Source: Epiperipatus broadwayi (taxonomy: Eukaryota > Onychophora > Udeonychophora > Euonychophora > Peripatidae). Taken from it: a stretch of 64,000 nt of DNA. Each line of letters starts with the position of its first letter. Position 1 is the stretch's first letter. This document shows positions 10,863 through 22,106 of this stretch, one piece after another. A program made the position numbers and the translations under genes. The stretch covers positions 2,003,243 to 2,067,242 of the forward strand of contig JAQFVV010000207.1 of assembly GCA_028023455.1 (NCBI GenBank), in the 5' to 3' direction. Under the pieces are notes generated by a model that saw only the letters and a program-made list of their open reading frames with translations, was not told the DNA's origin and ran no database searches.

Positions 10863-11972
10863 TGAAACAGGAATGCTGTTTTACATGTGTATTTATTCTA
10901 AAAGCTATGTACCCTTCCACCTTAAAAAAAGCAAATGTATAAAAAAGTCAATCTTGTATTTTTTCTAGAAAAATATAGCAAAAAGTTTAGTTTATGACTT
11001 TACAAGAAAATCATTATTTTCTATAACTGAGAAAAAAATAAAGTGAAACCTTCATTATTGATTTCATAATTTTAGATTATGATTTAAATATATCACTCGT
11101 ATTTATTTAAAGCTGGCATTATTAAAAATATTACATTTTTAATTTTTGGAATGATGTTGTCATATAAAGTGTAATAATAGCTTGAGGCAGTCTTAATAAA
11201 TTGGAAAATGTGGTTTAATCCTCCTGGTTCATTATCTGTTGTGCAAAAAGTATCCAATTCTTATGAAAAAAAAGCACTCGGGCTTAAATAAAAGCTGTGG
11301 AACAAATAAGAGACAGTGGGCAAGGCTGCTTAATCAATCCAGGGATGAGAATATATATAGAAGAGTTGGAAGTTCACAGCAGTTTTTCAAAGAGTTTTTC
11401 AAAGAGATTTTGTAGAGATTTTTTTAAAGTAGATTTTAAAGATGATAAGATTTTAATTTGAAAAAAGATTTTAAGAGCAGTCAAAGAGCCACTGTTAATG
11501 ATGAAAAAAAAAACATTAATAAGGAAATAATAACAATGGAAGGCTAGGCAATAACAGCCTCTCTTCATCCAAAAACCATGGTACTCCAAGATTTTCCAGG
11601 GTAAACACCATGAAAGTGAATAATGGCATTCAACTTAAATAAAACAACCCCTTTTTGATGGAACAGACTGGATAAAAAATGAAGGTAAAAATTTTATTCA
11701 ATATTTATGTGTGTTTATAAAAGACCAAACAAAACATCTTTCTAAAAAAAAAATTATGAATAAAGTTAGCTATGTAAAAATACATTTTAATAATAATAAA
11801 TCATGAATACTAGATGCTTCCAGTCTCTATGATCCTACATCCTCTGATTAGCAGGAAATATTGTTGTAGGGGGGGTTAATATCTGCATTGGGGAATGCCA
11901 ATTGATAGTTCCTTCCTGCAACATGCTCATCAGGAAATTGTTACAATCGAGGTAATAAAGGGGTTGTATGTA
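10863..11972 (+). mobile_element. 3' LTR of E4, truncated by a Penelope insertion
   Basis: Direct copy of the 5' LTR from TGAAACAGGAATG up to GGGTTGTATGTA at 11972. In the 5' copy, 16 more bases (TGGTGATCTGGTTACA) follow; here the sequence turns directly into Penelope-like coding sequence. I do not find the missing LTR end downstream of the Penelope element. Confidence 0.8.
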
Positions 11973-13988
11973 GAATGTGATACTATTGGAAAATTACGAT
12001 CTGATTGGACACCACCACATCAAAGGAATGTGTTATTAGATACGTACATTGATAATGTATATCAGGATATTATTAATGAAATTAGACTTAAACAACATAG
12101 TAAGTATAAGAGTAATTTAACATTGAGAGAGATGAATGCATTACGTAATTTAGTGAAAAGACAGGATATTATTATAAAACCAGCTGACAAAGGTGGATCA
12201 ATAGTAATTATGAATAAAGATGATTATGTTAAAAAAGCTCTGGAACTTTTAGATGATAAAATTTTATATGAGCCTATTTCACTAACCACTATTAATTCAT
12301 TATTCAAGGGTATACTTTTTAGTTTAAAAGATATGAGAGCTAGGGGTCTTATAAATAATAATGTATATAACTTTTTAGTACCAACCAAAATTCATCCTAG
12401 TAGTTTTTATATTTTGCCAAAGATTCATAAACCTGGTTGTCCAGGCAGACCTATTGTAGCTAGTATTGGTAGTCCTACAGAAAATATTTCAGCATATTAT
12501 TGATAATATTATTAAATTTATTCCACCATCTTATGTTAAAGATACTACTCATTTTCTTTATGTGTTAGAAAATATTAAATCTAAATTACCAGTTGATTGT
12601 TTTTTGGTTACTTTGGATATTGTATCATTATACACAAATATACCTCATGATGATGGAGTTGAGGCTATTAAATATGCTTTACAAGATAGAGAGTATGATA
12701 CTACTATGGTTGAATTAATATATTTGGTTTTAAGAAATAATTTTTTTACTTTTGATTCTAGATACTATTTACAGAAACAAGGTCTGCAATGGGTACAAAG
12801 ATGGCACCAAGTTATGCGAATATTTTTATGTCAAAACTGGAGTCCTCTATACTTGATAATGCTAAGCTGAAACCTCACACTTGGCTTAGATATATAGATG
12901 ACATTTTTATGAAATGGCCATATAGTGAAGTTGAACTTCATAATTTTTTAAGTTATTTAAATAATTTTAATAAACATATTAATTTCACAATGAATTTTTC
13001 AAAATCAATTGCTCATTTTCTTGATGTTGAAGTTATTTACACTAATAGAGTTCTTACTACTACTGTATATAGGAAACCAACTGATAATAACCACTATCTA
13101 CATTTTTATAGTAACCATCCTAAACATTTAAAGGCTAATATTCCTTATAGTCTATTTTTAAGGATGAAGAGGATTTGTAATGATGAGAAATTTCTTCAAC
13201 AAAATAATAGTATTTTATATAATAGATTGCTCAATATGAGGTATCCTAAGACATTGTTGGATAATGCAGTAAGGAGATCTTCTTTAATTGATAGAAAGAA
13301 ACTTCTTTTATCTGAAAAGAGTAAAAAACAATTAGATGTTCCACCATTGGTTCTTAGTTTTAATAAAGATTTACCTAATATTAACTGGATATTGGCAAAA
13401 CATTTTAACATATTACAGTCCACAGATTATTTAAAATCTATTTTTTCTGATCCATCTAAGGCTGTATATCGAAAACATAGATCACTTAGAGATATACTTG
13501 TCAAGACAAATTTTATTAGTAGTTCTGTACAGGAAAAAGGATGTTCTCCATGTAAAGATAAAAGATGTTTTACATGTAAACATATTGTTGTGACAAAAGT
13601 GGTCTTTAGTACTAAGAATTGTAATTTCAAATGGTATATTCCTAATTATGTTACATGTAAAAGTGTTAATTTGATATATTTGATAGAGTGTAGTAGATGT
13701 TTAAACCAGTATATAGGTGAGTCAGCAAATAGTTTACATGTCAGAATGACTAATCATAGATTTGACATTTTGCATAAGAATAATGATAGACCGGTTTCAA
13801 AACATTTTAACTTACCGAATCATTCAATTGATGATTTAAAAGTAGTGATTCTTCAGGAAGGTTTTTCTTCTACAAGGGAGAGGAAACAAAAGGAGAGTTT
13901 TTTTATTTTTAAATTCAAGACCTTAGAACCACATGGATTGAATTTGAACACTGGAACTATTACATCTCTGGGTTACCTGGTCTCCTAA
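11973..13988 (+). pseudogene. Penelope-like element reverse transcriptase with GIY-YIG endonuclease
   Basis: About 670 codons of a Penelope-like element polyprotein, which primes its RNA at a nicked target. Order seen: LRSDWTPP near the start; KPADKGG (about 12177); YILPKIHKPGCPGRPIVAS (about 12405-12464); motif A SLYTNIP (about 12630); motif B MGTKMAPSYANIF (12789-12827); motif C RYIDDIF (about 12887), the catalytic YxDD; a C-x2-C-x4-C-x2-C metal-binding segment CSPCKDKRCFTC (about 13540); then GIY-YIG with LIYLIEC and QYIGES (about 13672-13725) and downstream KESFFIF. The frame shifts near 12480-12492 and shifts back near 12784-12790, so the copy is dead as read. The ATG at 11895 lies in the E4 LTR: the first 26 codons of the long frame are LTR sequence fused in frame. 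It is 5'-truncated, as most genomic copies are. Confidence 0.93.
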
Positions 13989-14540
13989 ATGATTTCTATA
14001 TGTGTGTTTTTTATGTGAAGATTTTTTTATGAGGTTTTTTATGTAAAGATTGGTTACATGGATGTTTAATATCTGTGTTTAATTGGTTTATAGATAAGTA
14101 ATTAGTTATAAATTATTGTACTTTGCACTAACTATAATTTTTGATTAAAATGTATAAGTATTTTAGTTTTTAATGAATATTAATGTGAGTACAGCTATTT
14201 TTTGTATGTGAGCATAGTTTAATTTTTCTATGTATGCACATATGTATATTTTAATTTTTAATTTTGGATTTTTTATTTTTATATTTTAATTTAAATAGAA
14301 TTTAAGCTTGATTAGGAGGGAATGTAGTTTCTTTTTTGTTTGAATTTTGTCATTGATTGGGTAGATATTCTGTGTTAGATTTTGTGACCAATCAGGGGGG
14401 TTTTGTTAAATTTTTAATCTTTTACCAAATCTGTAATTTTTGATTATCGCCATTTTACTGTGTATTTTTTTTTCTTTCTGATGAAAACCAGTCCTCTGGT
14501 TGAAATATAATATTATTTATTGGATTTATATGTCTTTATA
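13989..14540 (+). mobile_element. Penelope-like element 3' untranslated region
   Basis: T-rich, without frames, running from the polyprotein stop to the TA tract. Near its end lies the CTGATGA...GAAA motif annotated separately, placed as in other Penelope-like elements. The exact 3' end cannot be fixed because (TA)n follows. Confidence 0.6.
14478..14505 (+). ncRNA. Hammerhead-ribozyme-like core in the Penelope 3' end
   Basis: CTGATGA (14478-14484), one extra A, stem II AACCAG/CTGGTT with a TCCT loop, then GAAA (14502-14505). These are the first two core strands of a hammerhead, a motif reported in Penelope-like elements. The third strand (NUH between stems III and I) is not clear downstream, and the extra A before stem II is unusual, so it is probably degenerate. 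Confidence 0.45.
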
Positions 14541-14584
14541 TATATATATATATAGTATCAAAACCTTTTTCTTATAGAAGAATT

Positions 14585-14623
<39 letters not shown>

Positions 14624-14648
14624 TATCACAGTATATGTACCAGTGAAT
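14541..14648. repeat. (TA)n runs and partial LTR-end duplicate
   Basis: TA tracts at about 14538-14554 and 14588-14621 bracket ATCAAAACCTTTTTCTTATAG, which resembles the start of the E3 LTR (AACAAAATCTCCCTTTTCTTATAG at 14651). This suggests a local duplication of about 90 bases with TA expansion. Confidence 0.6.
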
Positions 14649-15490
14649 TTTAACAAAATCTCCCTTTTCTTATAGAACTGTAGACATAGATATATATATT
14701 TATTATCACACGTATCATATAAACTCTCATTAATGGCTACAAGTACACAAAAAATATATAACAACAATCTATTACACACATGATTTTAATATCTAACATA
14801 AAATTTATTAGATGTTTACAAATTAATATCAATTGATAAATATGCTCTGCCACTTCGATTAAAACACACATACAGAGTACACTTTGATATACACAATCCA
14901 CTTTTGAGGCAAAGTTTAAAAGTTGAGATAAGATCAAAAAGAAATTTTTCTTTTTTAGTTATTTAGTTTTATATAGTCTATTTTAAGATGTGACATCCAT
15001 TAATGGCAATGACAAGCTTACATAGTTTATTATTTCTTGGTAAATACTATTAAGTTGAATTTTATTAACAAAGTTTAGGGAATCTTATGAAATTTAGACC
15101 GAAATCAATACAAAAGTTTATATGACTTGCATCTCCCTGGGGAATTCATAGAATAAAACACATTTACAGTTGAATGTAAATCCATGTGAATATATGACTA
15201 AATATAAAGTTTCTTCTTTATTTTTCTGATCTCTGTTTCCAGAAAGTTGATGATTCACAGCTTTAATAATGGCAGTAGCTTTTAATTCAATGAGACCTAT
15301 TCTTTCTTTATCAGTTGTAGCAGCATGCAATCAGCTGGAGATAGGATTTGAACCCTGACACATGAGATTTTTACTCCCACATTTCCATTTCTGCCATGAT
15401 TTGATATGAAATTATTAGATCACTCTCTGCTGCATAAACAATATCTTTATATTTGCTATTTCACTTTCTGCAGTGCCAAGATGACTAGCA
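14649..15490 (-). mobile_element. 3' LTR of element E3
   Basis: This segment matches 26092-26994 in direct orientation, diverged but collinear: both contain AACAATCTATTACACA, TAATGGCAATGACAAGCTTA, AAAGTTGATGATTCACAGC and TGATTTGATAT. Between them lie a minus-strand gag pseudogene and the nested element E2. In the minus sense it would start TGCTAGTCATC, preceded by a purine-rich run (15491-15530, minus). Edges are approximate because the other copy has lost the terminal T. Confidence 0.65.
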
Positions 15491-15530
15491 TTCTGGATCC
15501 TTTCCTTTTTTATCTCCATCTATTTCCTGT
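15491..15530 (-). promoter_or_regulatory. Polypurine-tract-like run of E3
   Basis: On the minus strand this reads AATAGATGGAGATAAAAAAG then GAAAGGATCC, ending at the proposed LTR start. The position fits a PPT, but the purine run is interrupted. Confidence 0.35.
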
Positions 15531-15959
15531 TGTCTTGTTTTCTGTCCAACCGGATTATTATCGAGATACATGAAACCTTTTAGCACTTTTCAAATTTAAC
15601 TGTTCTGGCAATTTCTATGCTTTTTATAAAACAATCAAGCAAAAGAAAACCTCAGCTATCCCCTCCCAACAGTTGTACTTATTCATGCATGTATCCATAA
15701 CCCATAACTGTTTCAAAACAACAGAGCATGACCCCCACTTTTCCTATATATACATTTAAACAACCATAACCATGCAATAAAACAAAACTAATTCAATTTA
15801 AGACCACTAAACATAATAGTCATCATATATGTATGATGTTGACCACCTTTTGTGCTTGTTGTAACTGTTTTTGAACCTGTTCTGTCATGCCTCTGTTCAA
15901 TAGCCTTCAAATACCTATTTCAATGGCTGTCTTATAACATTTCCTATCACATTATATGT
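15531..15959 (-). other. 3' untranslated part of E3
   Basis: No reading frame of note on either strand; the 60-codon plus-strand frame at 15852-16034 has no protein-like features. No pol-like sequence lies between gag and the LTR. Confidence 0.5.
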
Positions 15960-17160
15960 TTACCTGCTGGTCCCCCCTTTATTTACTTTTTATCTTCTGT
16001 CCTGCCTCATCTGTCCATTCACTTCCTGTTCTAGTCTGAAGTTTGGCTTTTCAGGCAGTCTTCTTTCTTTAGGTACCTCCTTCTATTTTGGGGAGTTTTC
16101 TGTTTCCATTTTCTGTTCTTCTCAACTTTTATCACCTCAAACTGCTCATCATAATCATGTGAGATCATATCAATAATGTTGAGCAGCTTGGAAATCTCTT
16201 CAATAGACAGTTTACCTGCTGCCAACATCATATGCTCCCTCTTCATGGGCATGTTCTGTCTTATAATGTGGAGTATATGATTTTCTGTCAGATTTCATGC
16301 ATCCAATATCAGCAACCTGGCCACCTGTCTATAGAAAAACTGTGAATAACTATCACCGCAATCTTCCCTGATCTTCTCCTGCATAATTTGATAGTGTGTC
16401 AACTCCTCTCTCTCCTTGGATTAAAAGGCCTCTCTCACCTCTTTCTGATACTCTTGGAAAGTCACAGGCTATTGAAACAGTGGGGCCCATCATGATTGCG
16501 CATTGTCAGTGAGGTTGCTACATGCAATAGCTATTTTACTTTCCTTCATCATGGGGTTTACACTAAAATATTTACCCAGGCTTCATATATGCTCTACAGG
16601 GCCTACACCATCCTAACAGAAATTGGCTGAACTTTTAGGAATTGATTCGCATTCACTGGTACCACCACATAACATTACTGCAGGCCTTCACATGAGGTTT
16701 AACTGGCTGCCTTATCTCTATCATCTATATTCTTCAGATCTAAATCTTCCATGACTTCATCTTCCTGTTCCCCCAAGATGACTTTCATTTTTAATACCTA
16801 CTTTCTGTTTTAACCTACTTATTCTCTTTTCCAATTCTCCAAATCTAGTCTACAGACTTTCTAGTTTTCCAAAATCCATTTCAAAATAACTTCCTGTTCC
16901 CCTTTTTGTTGGTACATTTTCTTTTGTCTTCTTGTTTTCATAAACTCTTTCTTTTGTTTTTTTTATTTCTTACTAAACACCTCAGATCTCATCCCCAACA
17001 TCTTGTTCTGCTCCCTTGTTAGCCTCAACTACCCATCCTGTCTATGATTTTGTTTCTCCCTTTATATGACTTTCTAAGTCTTGCTAAAACAGATTCTTCT
17101 CTACACCAGTCTAAACACATTTCTGCCTTCTTTGTATAAGATTTCCTGAATTCCGATGGT
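15960..17160 (-). pseudogene. gag: E3 gag, capsid-type, heavily broken
   Basis: Minus-strand translation in shifting frames aligns with the E2 gag. NQFLKVQ (about 16660) matches NKFLKIK; PVEHI then SLGKYFSVNP matches PIEHIRSLEQYFHVNP; KIAIACSNLTDNAQSWW matches KLAIACNHSHGDAQ; YSQFFYRQVARLLILDA matches FSQFFHRQVARLWTLNA. The one sizeable intact piece is 16031-16252, starting MPMKREHMMLAAGKL. This is a Ty3-like Gag capsid region. Upstream, 16700-17160 is K/E-rich with many stops, the expected coiled-coil N-terminal half. Stops and frameshifts are numerous. No pol follows. Confidence 0.65.
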
Positions 17161-17330
17161 TTGCTTTCTCTTTTAAGCAAATATACAAAACACAACTTTT
17201 CAAAATTAAAATATCTTGCAACTTTCCCTATATTTCTCCTTTCTTTTTCTTAATTCAACTCTACTTCTCTTTGAGAAGCCATTAGTTGGTCATGCCATGG
17301 TAACAATACCTCCTTTTTTGGTAAAACAGT

Positions 17331-17332
<2 letters not shown>

Positions 17333-17406
<74 letters not shown>
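17333..17406. repeat. (TA)n microsatellite at the E2 insertion edge
   Basis: About 70 bases of TA directly before the E2 LTR. Frames across it encode only Ile-Tyr repeats and are not genes. Confidence 0.95.
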
Positions 17407-17407
<1 letters not shown>

Positions 17408-20239
17408 GTGCCAGACTGTAAAATGTCCATGCACAAGATGGCTGTAGCCAACAATTTGGCACAGCTAAATTTATTGAAGTCATTAAATGAAGTAAAAAGG
17501 AATAAACAATGAGAGTTGGTCTATACTAGATTCCCATCTCCTTGCATACACAACTAACACATATTATTTATTTTGAAATAATAACCCACTATAAATGTGT
17601 CATTAATTGTAAATGTTCTAATATGTATAATAACACACTATATATGTATCATATTTTTTTTGTAAACATATATGTAATATGTATATGTATAAAGATTTCT
17701 GTATATATTTTTTCTTCTTTTTGATACTTTTAAAATGTTTTTTTTTTTTATTTTAAAAAAATATATATATAAAAATATTTTTTGTGTGAATGACAAGAAT
17801 GTTTCTTTTAAAAGGTGGATTTGATTAATCTTTGTTATTCTATTTTTACTTTTTTGTATGTAATCAGGTAGTTTTTTTATTAATTAATTTGTAAATCAAT
17901 TCCAAATTTGTTATCTAAAGAATGTGAGTGGTCTATTACTCCAATATGGAGTTTTGAAATTTCTAAAATGAGATTTTTGAAACATAATTTTATAAAGAAT
18001 GTACAAAAGTAAAATTATCTGATGCAATAGCTGAAGGGGAGATGTAAGTAATTGACACTTGTGGGCGGATGGGGATATACAATAACCTACCTGGGGGGTG
18101 AACAAAAAGTTTTAGTTATTGGTTAGTGTTGGATGGAGAAAGCCATAATAACCTTCCTGTGAGATGAAGAATAGTTAGTGATTTTTTTTTATTGGAACGA
18201 AAGAGAGCTGCATGAATCTATATGTGGTTAAGTTAAATTATTGATCTTTTTTCTTGGAGTGATTAGTATTGAACTGAGAAAGCAAGATGAATCTATATGT
18301 GGTGTAAACTATCATTATTGAATGGACAGAGCTACAGAACCTACATGTATGGAGGAATTTAATTCACATCATTTTTTTGAATGAACCTAAACTCCTGTTG
18401 AAGGTCTTTCCTGGTGGTTTGCACAAATATTAACTGAAGCCACCAACACATATATGATGTGGAAAATCATATAAGCATACACCATTCAGCAATCAATCAA
18501 GGAGAAAGGAAAATATTTTGAAGTGCCATGACTAAAATGACAACCAAGTTTCATCTGGTAGCCTACAAAAGCATGGAGTAGTAAGAAACTTAGCAGTACA
18601 CCTGCCAGTTCAGATACATAGTCACCAAGATGGATGTGTCAGAGACTTAATATACTCTGATTGAATGATGCTACAAAAATGGCAAGTGGTTAAAGTGAAT
18701 GTCACCATCTTTTCTAGTACTTGAGATGGTCCACCCAGAGGTTTGAATTTGGAGAGCATGCAGATAAATATGAGTAAAATGAAAAAAAATGTTTATAATT
18801 TTTTTTTATAGTTTGTTATTTGTATTTTTTTTAAAGTGTATATAATCCAGATAATTGTAATAGTTACTAAAATATGATAAAATATATTAAATTTTTTTGT
18901 TATTATATGAAATATTATAAAATAATTTTGCTTATACACAAATCTCACTCAAACCTACTAAATATAAGATTATTATTATTTCTTGTTCTTTTACCCTATT
19001 TCACCTTTACCTCTTATTTAATGTTAATCATGGCGGTGTCACCTTACATGGAGTGGTATATATAGCCAGCCTATACATTTTTTTATATATATAAATATAT
19101 ATATATATATGTAAAAAATTATTTTATGTACTCAAAGGTAAAGGTGTATCTAATCCTAAGAGTTTATATGTGCAAATGGGAAAAGTTCAGGGGTTAGATC
19201 TGTGTATAACCTACTTTAGTATTTTGGGGAATTTATAAAATAAAACGTTCATTGTTTTGTGTTTAGAGAGGGAGTATAGACCACTCACACATTGGCATCC
19301 ATATTTAACCATTTGTATTTATAGCAATTGGATTAACTTCAATATAAATTAGAAAATGGATTTTTTTTTGTTTAATCAAATTGTAGATTTTGAACATAAA
19401 AATTTAGATATTCTCATATAATTATATGTAGAACCGTGCAATTGGAATAGAAAGACCTATAATTAAGTTATAACTCACTATTTTAATGATTAAAAATATA
19501 TGTGGTGGAGGGGGGATTTTATTTAAATAAATTATATTCTCATACTTTATTTGTTATCGTATAATCTATTATAAAATAAAGAAAATTAATCATAATAAAA
19601 TGTAATCACTTATTTGTGATGTTTTCTGACCACAGCTATAAAAAAAGTTATAGCAATACTTATTCAAAGTACATGGGATAAAGAATTAGAATTGAGCTAG
19701 CCATCAGGATATTATATCGGGGAGTTAAATTAGAATATATTTTCACCCAGTTTTCCTTCACCTAAAGAAAACTTATGTCTAAAAACAGAAAAGAAATTTC
19801 TCTTTGCATACTCTCTTGGCAGATAGGGAAGAGAAAATTATTTATTTTTTTTTGCTTTCTTTTATTATGTTGGGGCTGGTGCTAAGGGTTGTCAAATTAA
19901 TACAATCTTTTCAAGGTATGCGAAGAGTGAGGGAAAACATCTACCAGGCAAATAGATATTGGGCTGGAAATATAAGTGGTTTAACAGGGAAAGATTTTGC
20001 TTTTTACTGAAATCAAATTTCTTTCTTCTAATAATTAGTAACATAATACGCATTGTATTTAACCCTGTGTATTATCGAAGATTGTTATCAATCTCTCATT
20101 TTAAATGTACATGTCATTTCATGCTCATGACATACAGATATATGCATCATTTTCTTAAATGGAGACAGAAAATGGGTTATGAACAGGTACAGAAAATGAC
20201 ACCAAGGTGAAAGCCAAATGAGGAATTCAAATGGGTACA
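17407..20239 (+). mobile_element. 5' LTR of element E2
   Basis: This 2833-base unit starts TGTGCCAGACTG and ends ATGGGTACA (TG...CA). It is repeated in direct orientation at 22884-25735 with scattered substitutions and small indels. It is followed by a tRNA-Lys-like PBS, and the second copy is preceded by a polypurine tract. The left flank ends ATATATAA and the right flank of the second copy begins ATATATAA, consistent with a target duplication but too low in complexity to fix its length. There are no genes inside; frames shared by both copies (for example near 18874 and 24348) reflect duplication only. Confidence 0.88.
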
Positions 20240-20242
20240 GAA

Positions 20243-20263
20243 TTGGCCCCAATGTGTAAGGCC
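20243..20263 (+). promoter_or_regulatory. Primer-binding site of E2 (tRNA-Lys-like)
   Basis: TTGGCCCCAATGTGTAAGGC follows the LTR by three bases. It aligns with TGGCGCCCAACGTGGGGC with one deletion and several changes, keeping TGGC, CCCAA and GTG. Confidence 0.6.
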
Positions 20264-20895
20264 TCAAATAAAATTTGCAAATAGAGTGATGAAAGAAAAA
20301 GAAAATTAGTAATATTTGTGCAAATGAAATTAACAAAGATAGATATTTTTTGTTTGCTTACAAAGTATAGTATAGATGAGTTGTAGGTTGAGTAATATAC
20401 ATTTTTAAACAGTTGGTTCAAAAAAGAAGAGTATCTAGAATTATTTTTTTTGATCGTTAGTTTGTTAGCGTGGATCAAGTGAGTTATAGTAGAATCAGGG
20501 AAATGTGCTGGAAGGAAGATGACTTAAAACATATGGTGGTTAAGACTGAACGAAAGGTGTGGTGTACTGTGTAGGATAATACGAGATTAAATTTTATATA
20601 TTTGTAGCTTGAAATAGACAAAAGTACACGATTTGAAGTAGTTTTAATATGAGATTAAATTTTTATATATTTGTAGTTTTAAATAGAGGGAAATATGCGA
20701 TTTTAAATGGTTTTAATACGAATTAAAATGAGATATTTGGGATTTAAGATAGTTACGAAAGTTAATATAGTTTAATACGAGCAAAATAAAAAAGAAAGAT
20801 AACGTAATAGATATTCCCAAAATTACAGATTAAAGATTCATGAAGTCATAGGATTTCTAATATGAACACATATTGACTAGAGCAAAAAAAAAAAT
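20264..20895 (+). other. E2 leader
   Basis: No frame of note. Between about 20590 and 20780, phrases such as TATATTTGTAG and TTTTAATACGA recur two to four times at irregular spacing, suggesting a decayed tandem repeat. Confidence 0.5.
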
Positions 20896-22106
20896 ATGGA
20901 AGAACAGCCAGAAAAAGAAGACTTGGGGGACAAACAAGATGAACCCAAAAATGAAAATGAAGACCAGAAGTTAATGGTGCAGGATCTTTTAAATTATGTA
21001 AAAATGCAAGTGGATAAAATAACAGAAGAACTAGAAAAATGGAGAAAGGAAATGCATGAACAGAGAGCAGCTACTGACAAAAGATAAAAGAGATGAAGAG
21101 TAAAATATCGAGAGAAATGGATTCAAGATTTGAGAGGTTAGAAATGGGACATAGCAAGCCAAATCAAAGCAGAGAGGAGAAACCTCAAATAGATGGACAG
21201 TTGGTTAAGTCAGTACAAGAGAACACAAAACAAGAGACTGAGGTTAATGATAGTGAGGATATTGTGATTAAAAAGTGTCCCATGGGACAAGATAATAATA
21301 TGAGGAATAAAGAATCAAGTGGGCCAGATGAAAGTTTAGTTAAAAGCAGAGAGGGGAGAAATCAAATACCTCCGCAAAGCATTAATAAGTTTTTGAAAAT
21401 CAAGATATTTGAGGGTCAGGCAGGAGAAGCTCCTATTGAGCATATTAGGAGTTTGGAATAATATTTCCATGTAAACCCAATAGATGAATTTAGTAAACTA
21501 GCAATTGCGTGTAATCACTCGCATGGAGATGCTCAAGCATAGTGGGAATCTTTGTTCCAATACCCCCAAACCTTCCAAAAATATAAAAATGCAGTTCTGA
21601 GGAATTTTTGGAGCATAGAGCAAGAAACAATTATGTATCAAGTTATGCAAGAGAAATACAAAAATAGTATGAATGAAAATTTTTCACAGTTTTTCCACAG
21701 GCAAGTAGCAAGACTGTGGACTTTAAATGCCTGTTGCATTTCAGAAAAGCAAATCATTTGGATAATCCATCAAATTCTGCCATTTAGGATTGAGCAAATG
21801 TTGTTGACAGCAGACTTATGTACTCTGCAACAGAGGGCCAAATTATTAAACACTTTGGACATGAACCAGCAAGACAAGCCTCCGGATAAGATGAGAGGTG
21901 CTTGTATCAGTTCTGTGAGGTGGGATGAGGTTTTTCATGACCAAAAGGGATATAGAAAGGCAAGATCTTGTAGTCAGATTCCTGATACAGATGTTAAGTA
22001 TAATGAAAATATATTTAAAAACCAAGGGAAGATTTATGGAAAAGGCAGAGGGTATAGACCAGTATCGCCCAAGCCTGGGAGTAGTAAGAATAAAAATGAA
22101 GGATAA
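20896..22106 (+). pseudogene. gag: E2 gag with Ty3-like capsid region
   Basis: ATG 20896 opens an acidic, coiled-coil N-terminus (MEEQPEKEDLGDKQDEPKNE..., then DLLNYVKMQVDKITEELEKW). A frameshift near 21085 moves it to the frame that runs to TAA 22104-22106. That frame is broken by TAA 21459-21461 and TAG 21540-21542. Both fit single-base losses of CAA (in LEQYF) and TGG (in AWWESL). The middle is a capsid-like region: INKFLKIKIFEGQ, PIEHIRSLE, KLAIACNHSHGDAQ, FSQFFHRQVARLWTLNACC. The tail is basic with YGKGRGYRPVSPKPG, a likely nucleic-acid-binding end without a CCHC knuckle. Full length would be about 400 residues. The PPT follows some 760 bases later with no pol between. Confidence 0.78.

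Noticed and set aside
11973-13988. Penelope RT as the enzyme source for the gag-only LTR elements
   Set aside because: Penelope-type RT primes at the target and lacks LTR integrase; the LTR elements carry tRNA-Lys-like PBS and need a Ty3-type partner. This copy is also frameshifted.
17216-17512. Open frames of Ile-Tyr repeats on both strands
   Set aside because: They are translations of the (TA)n microsatellite and the adjoining LTR start.
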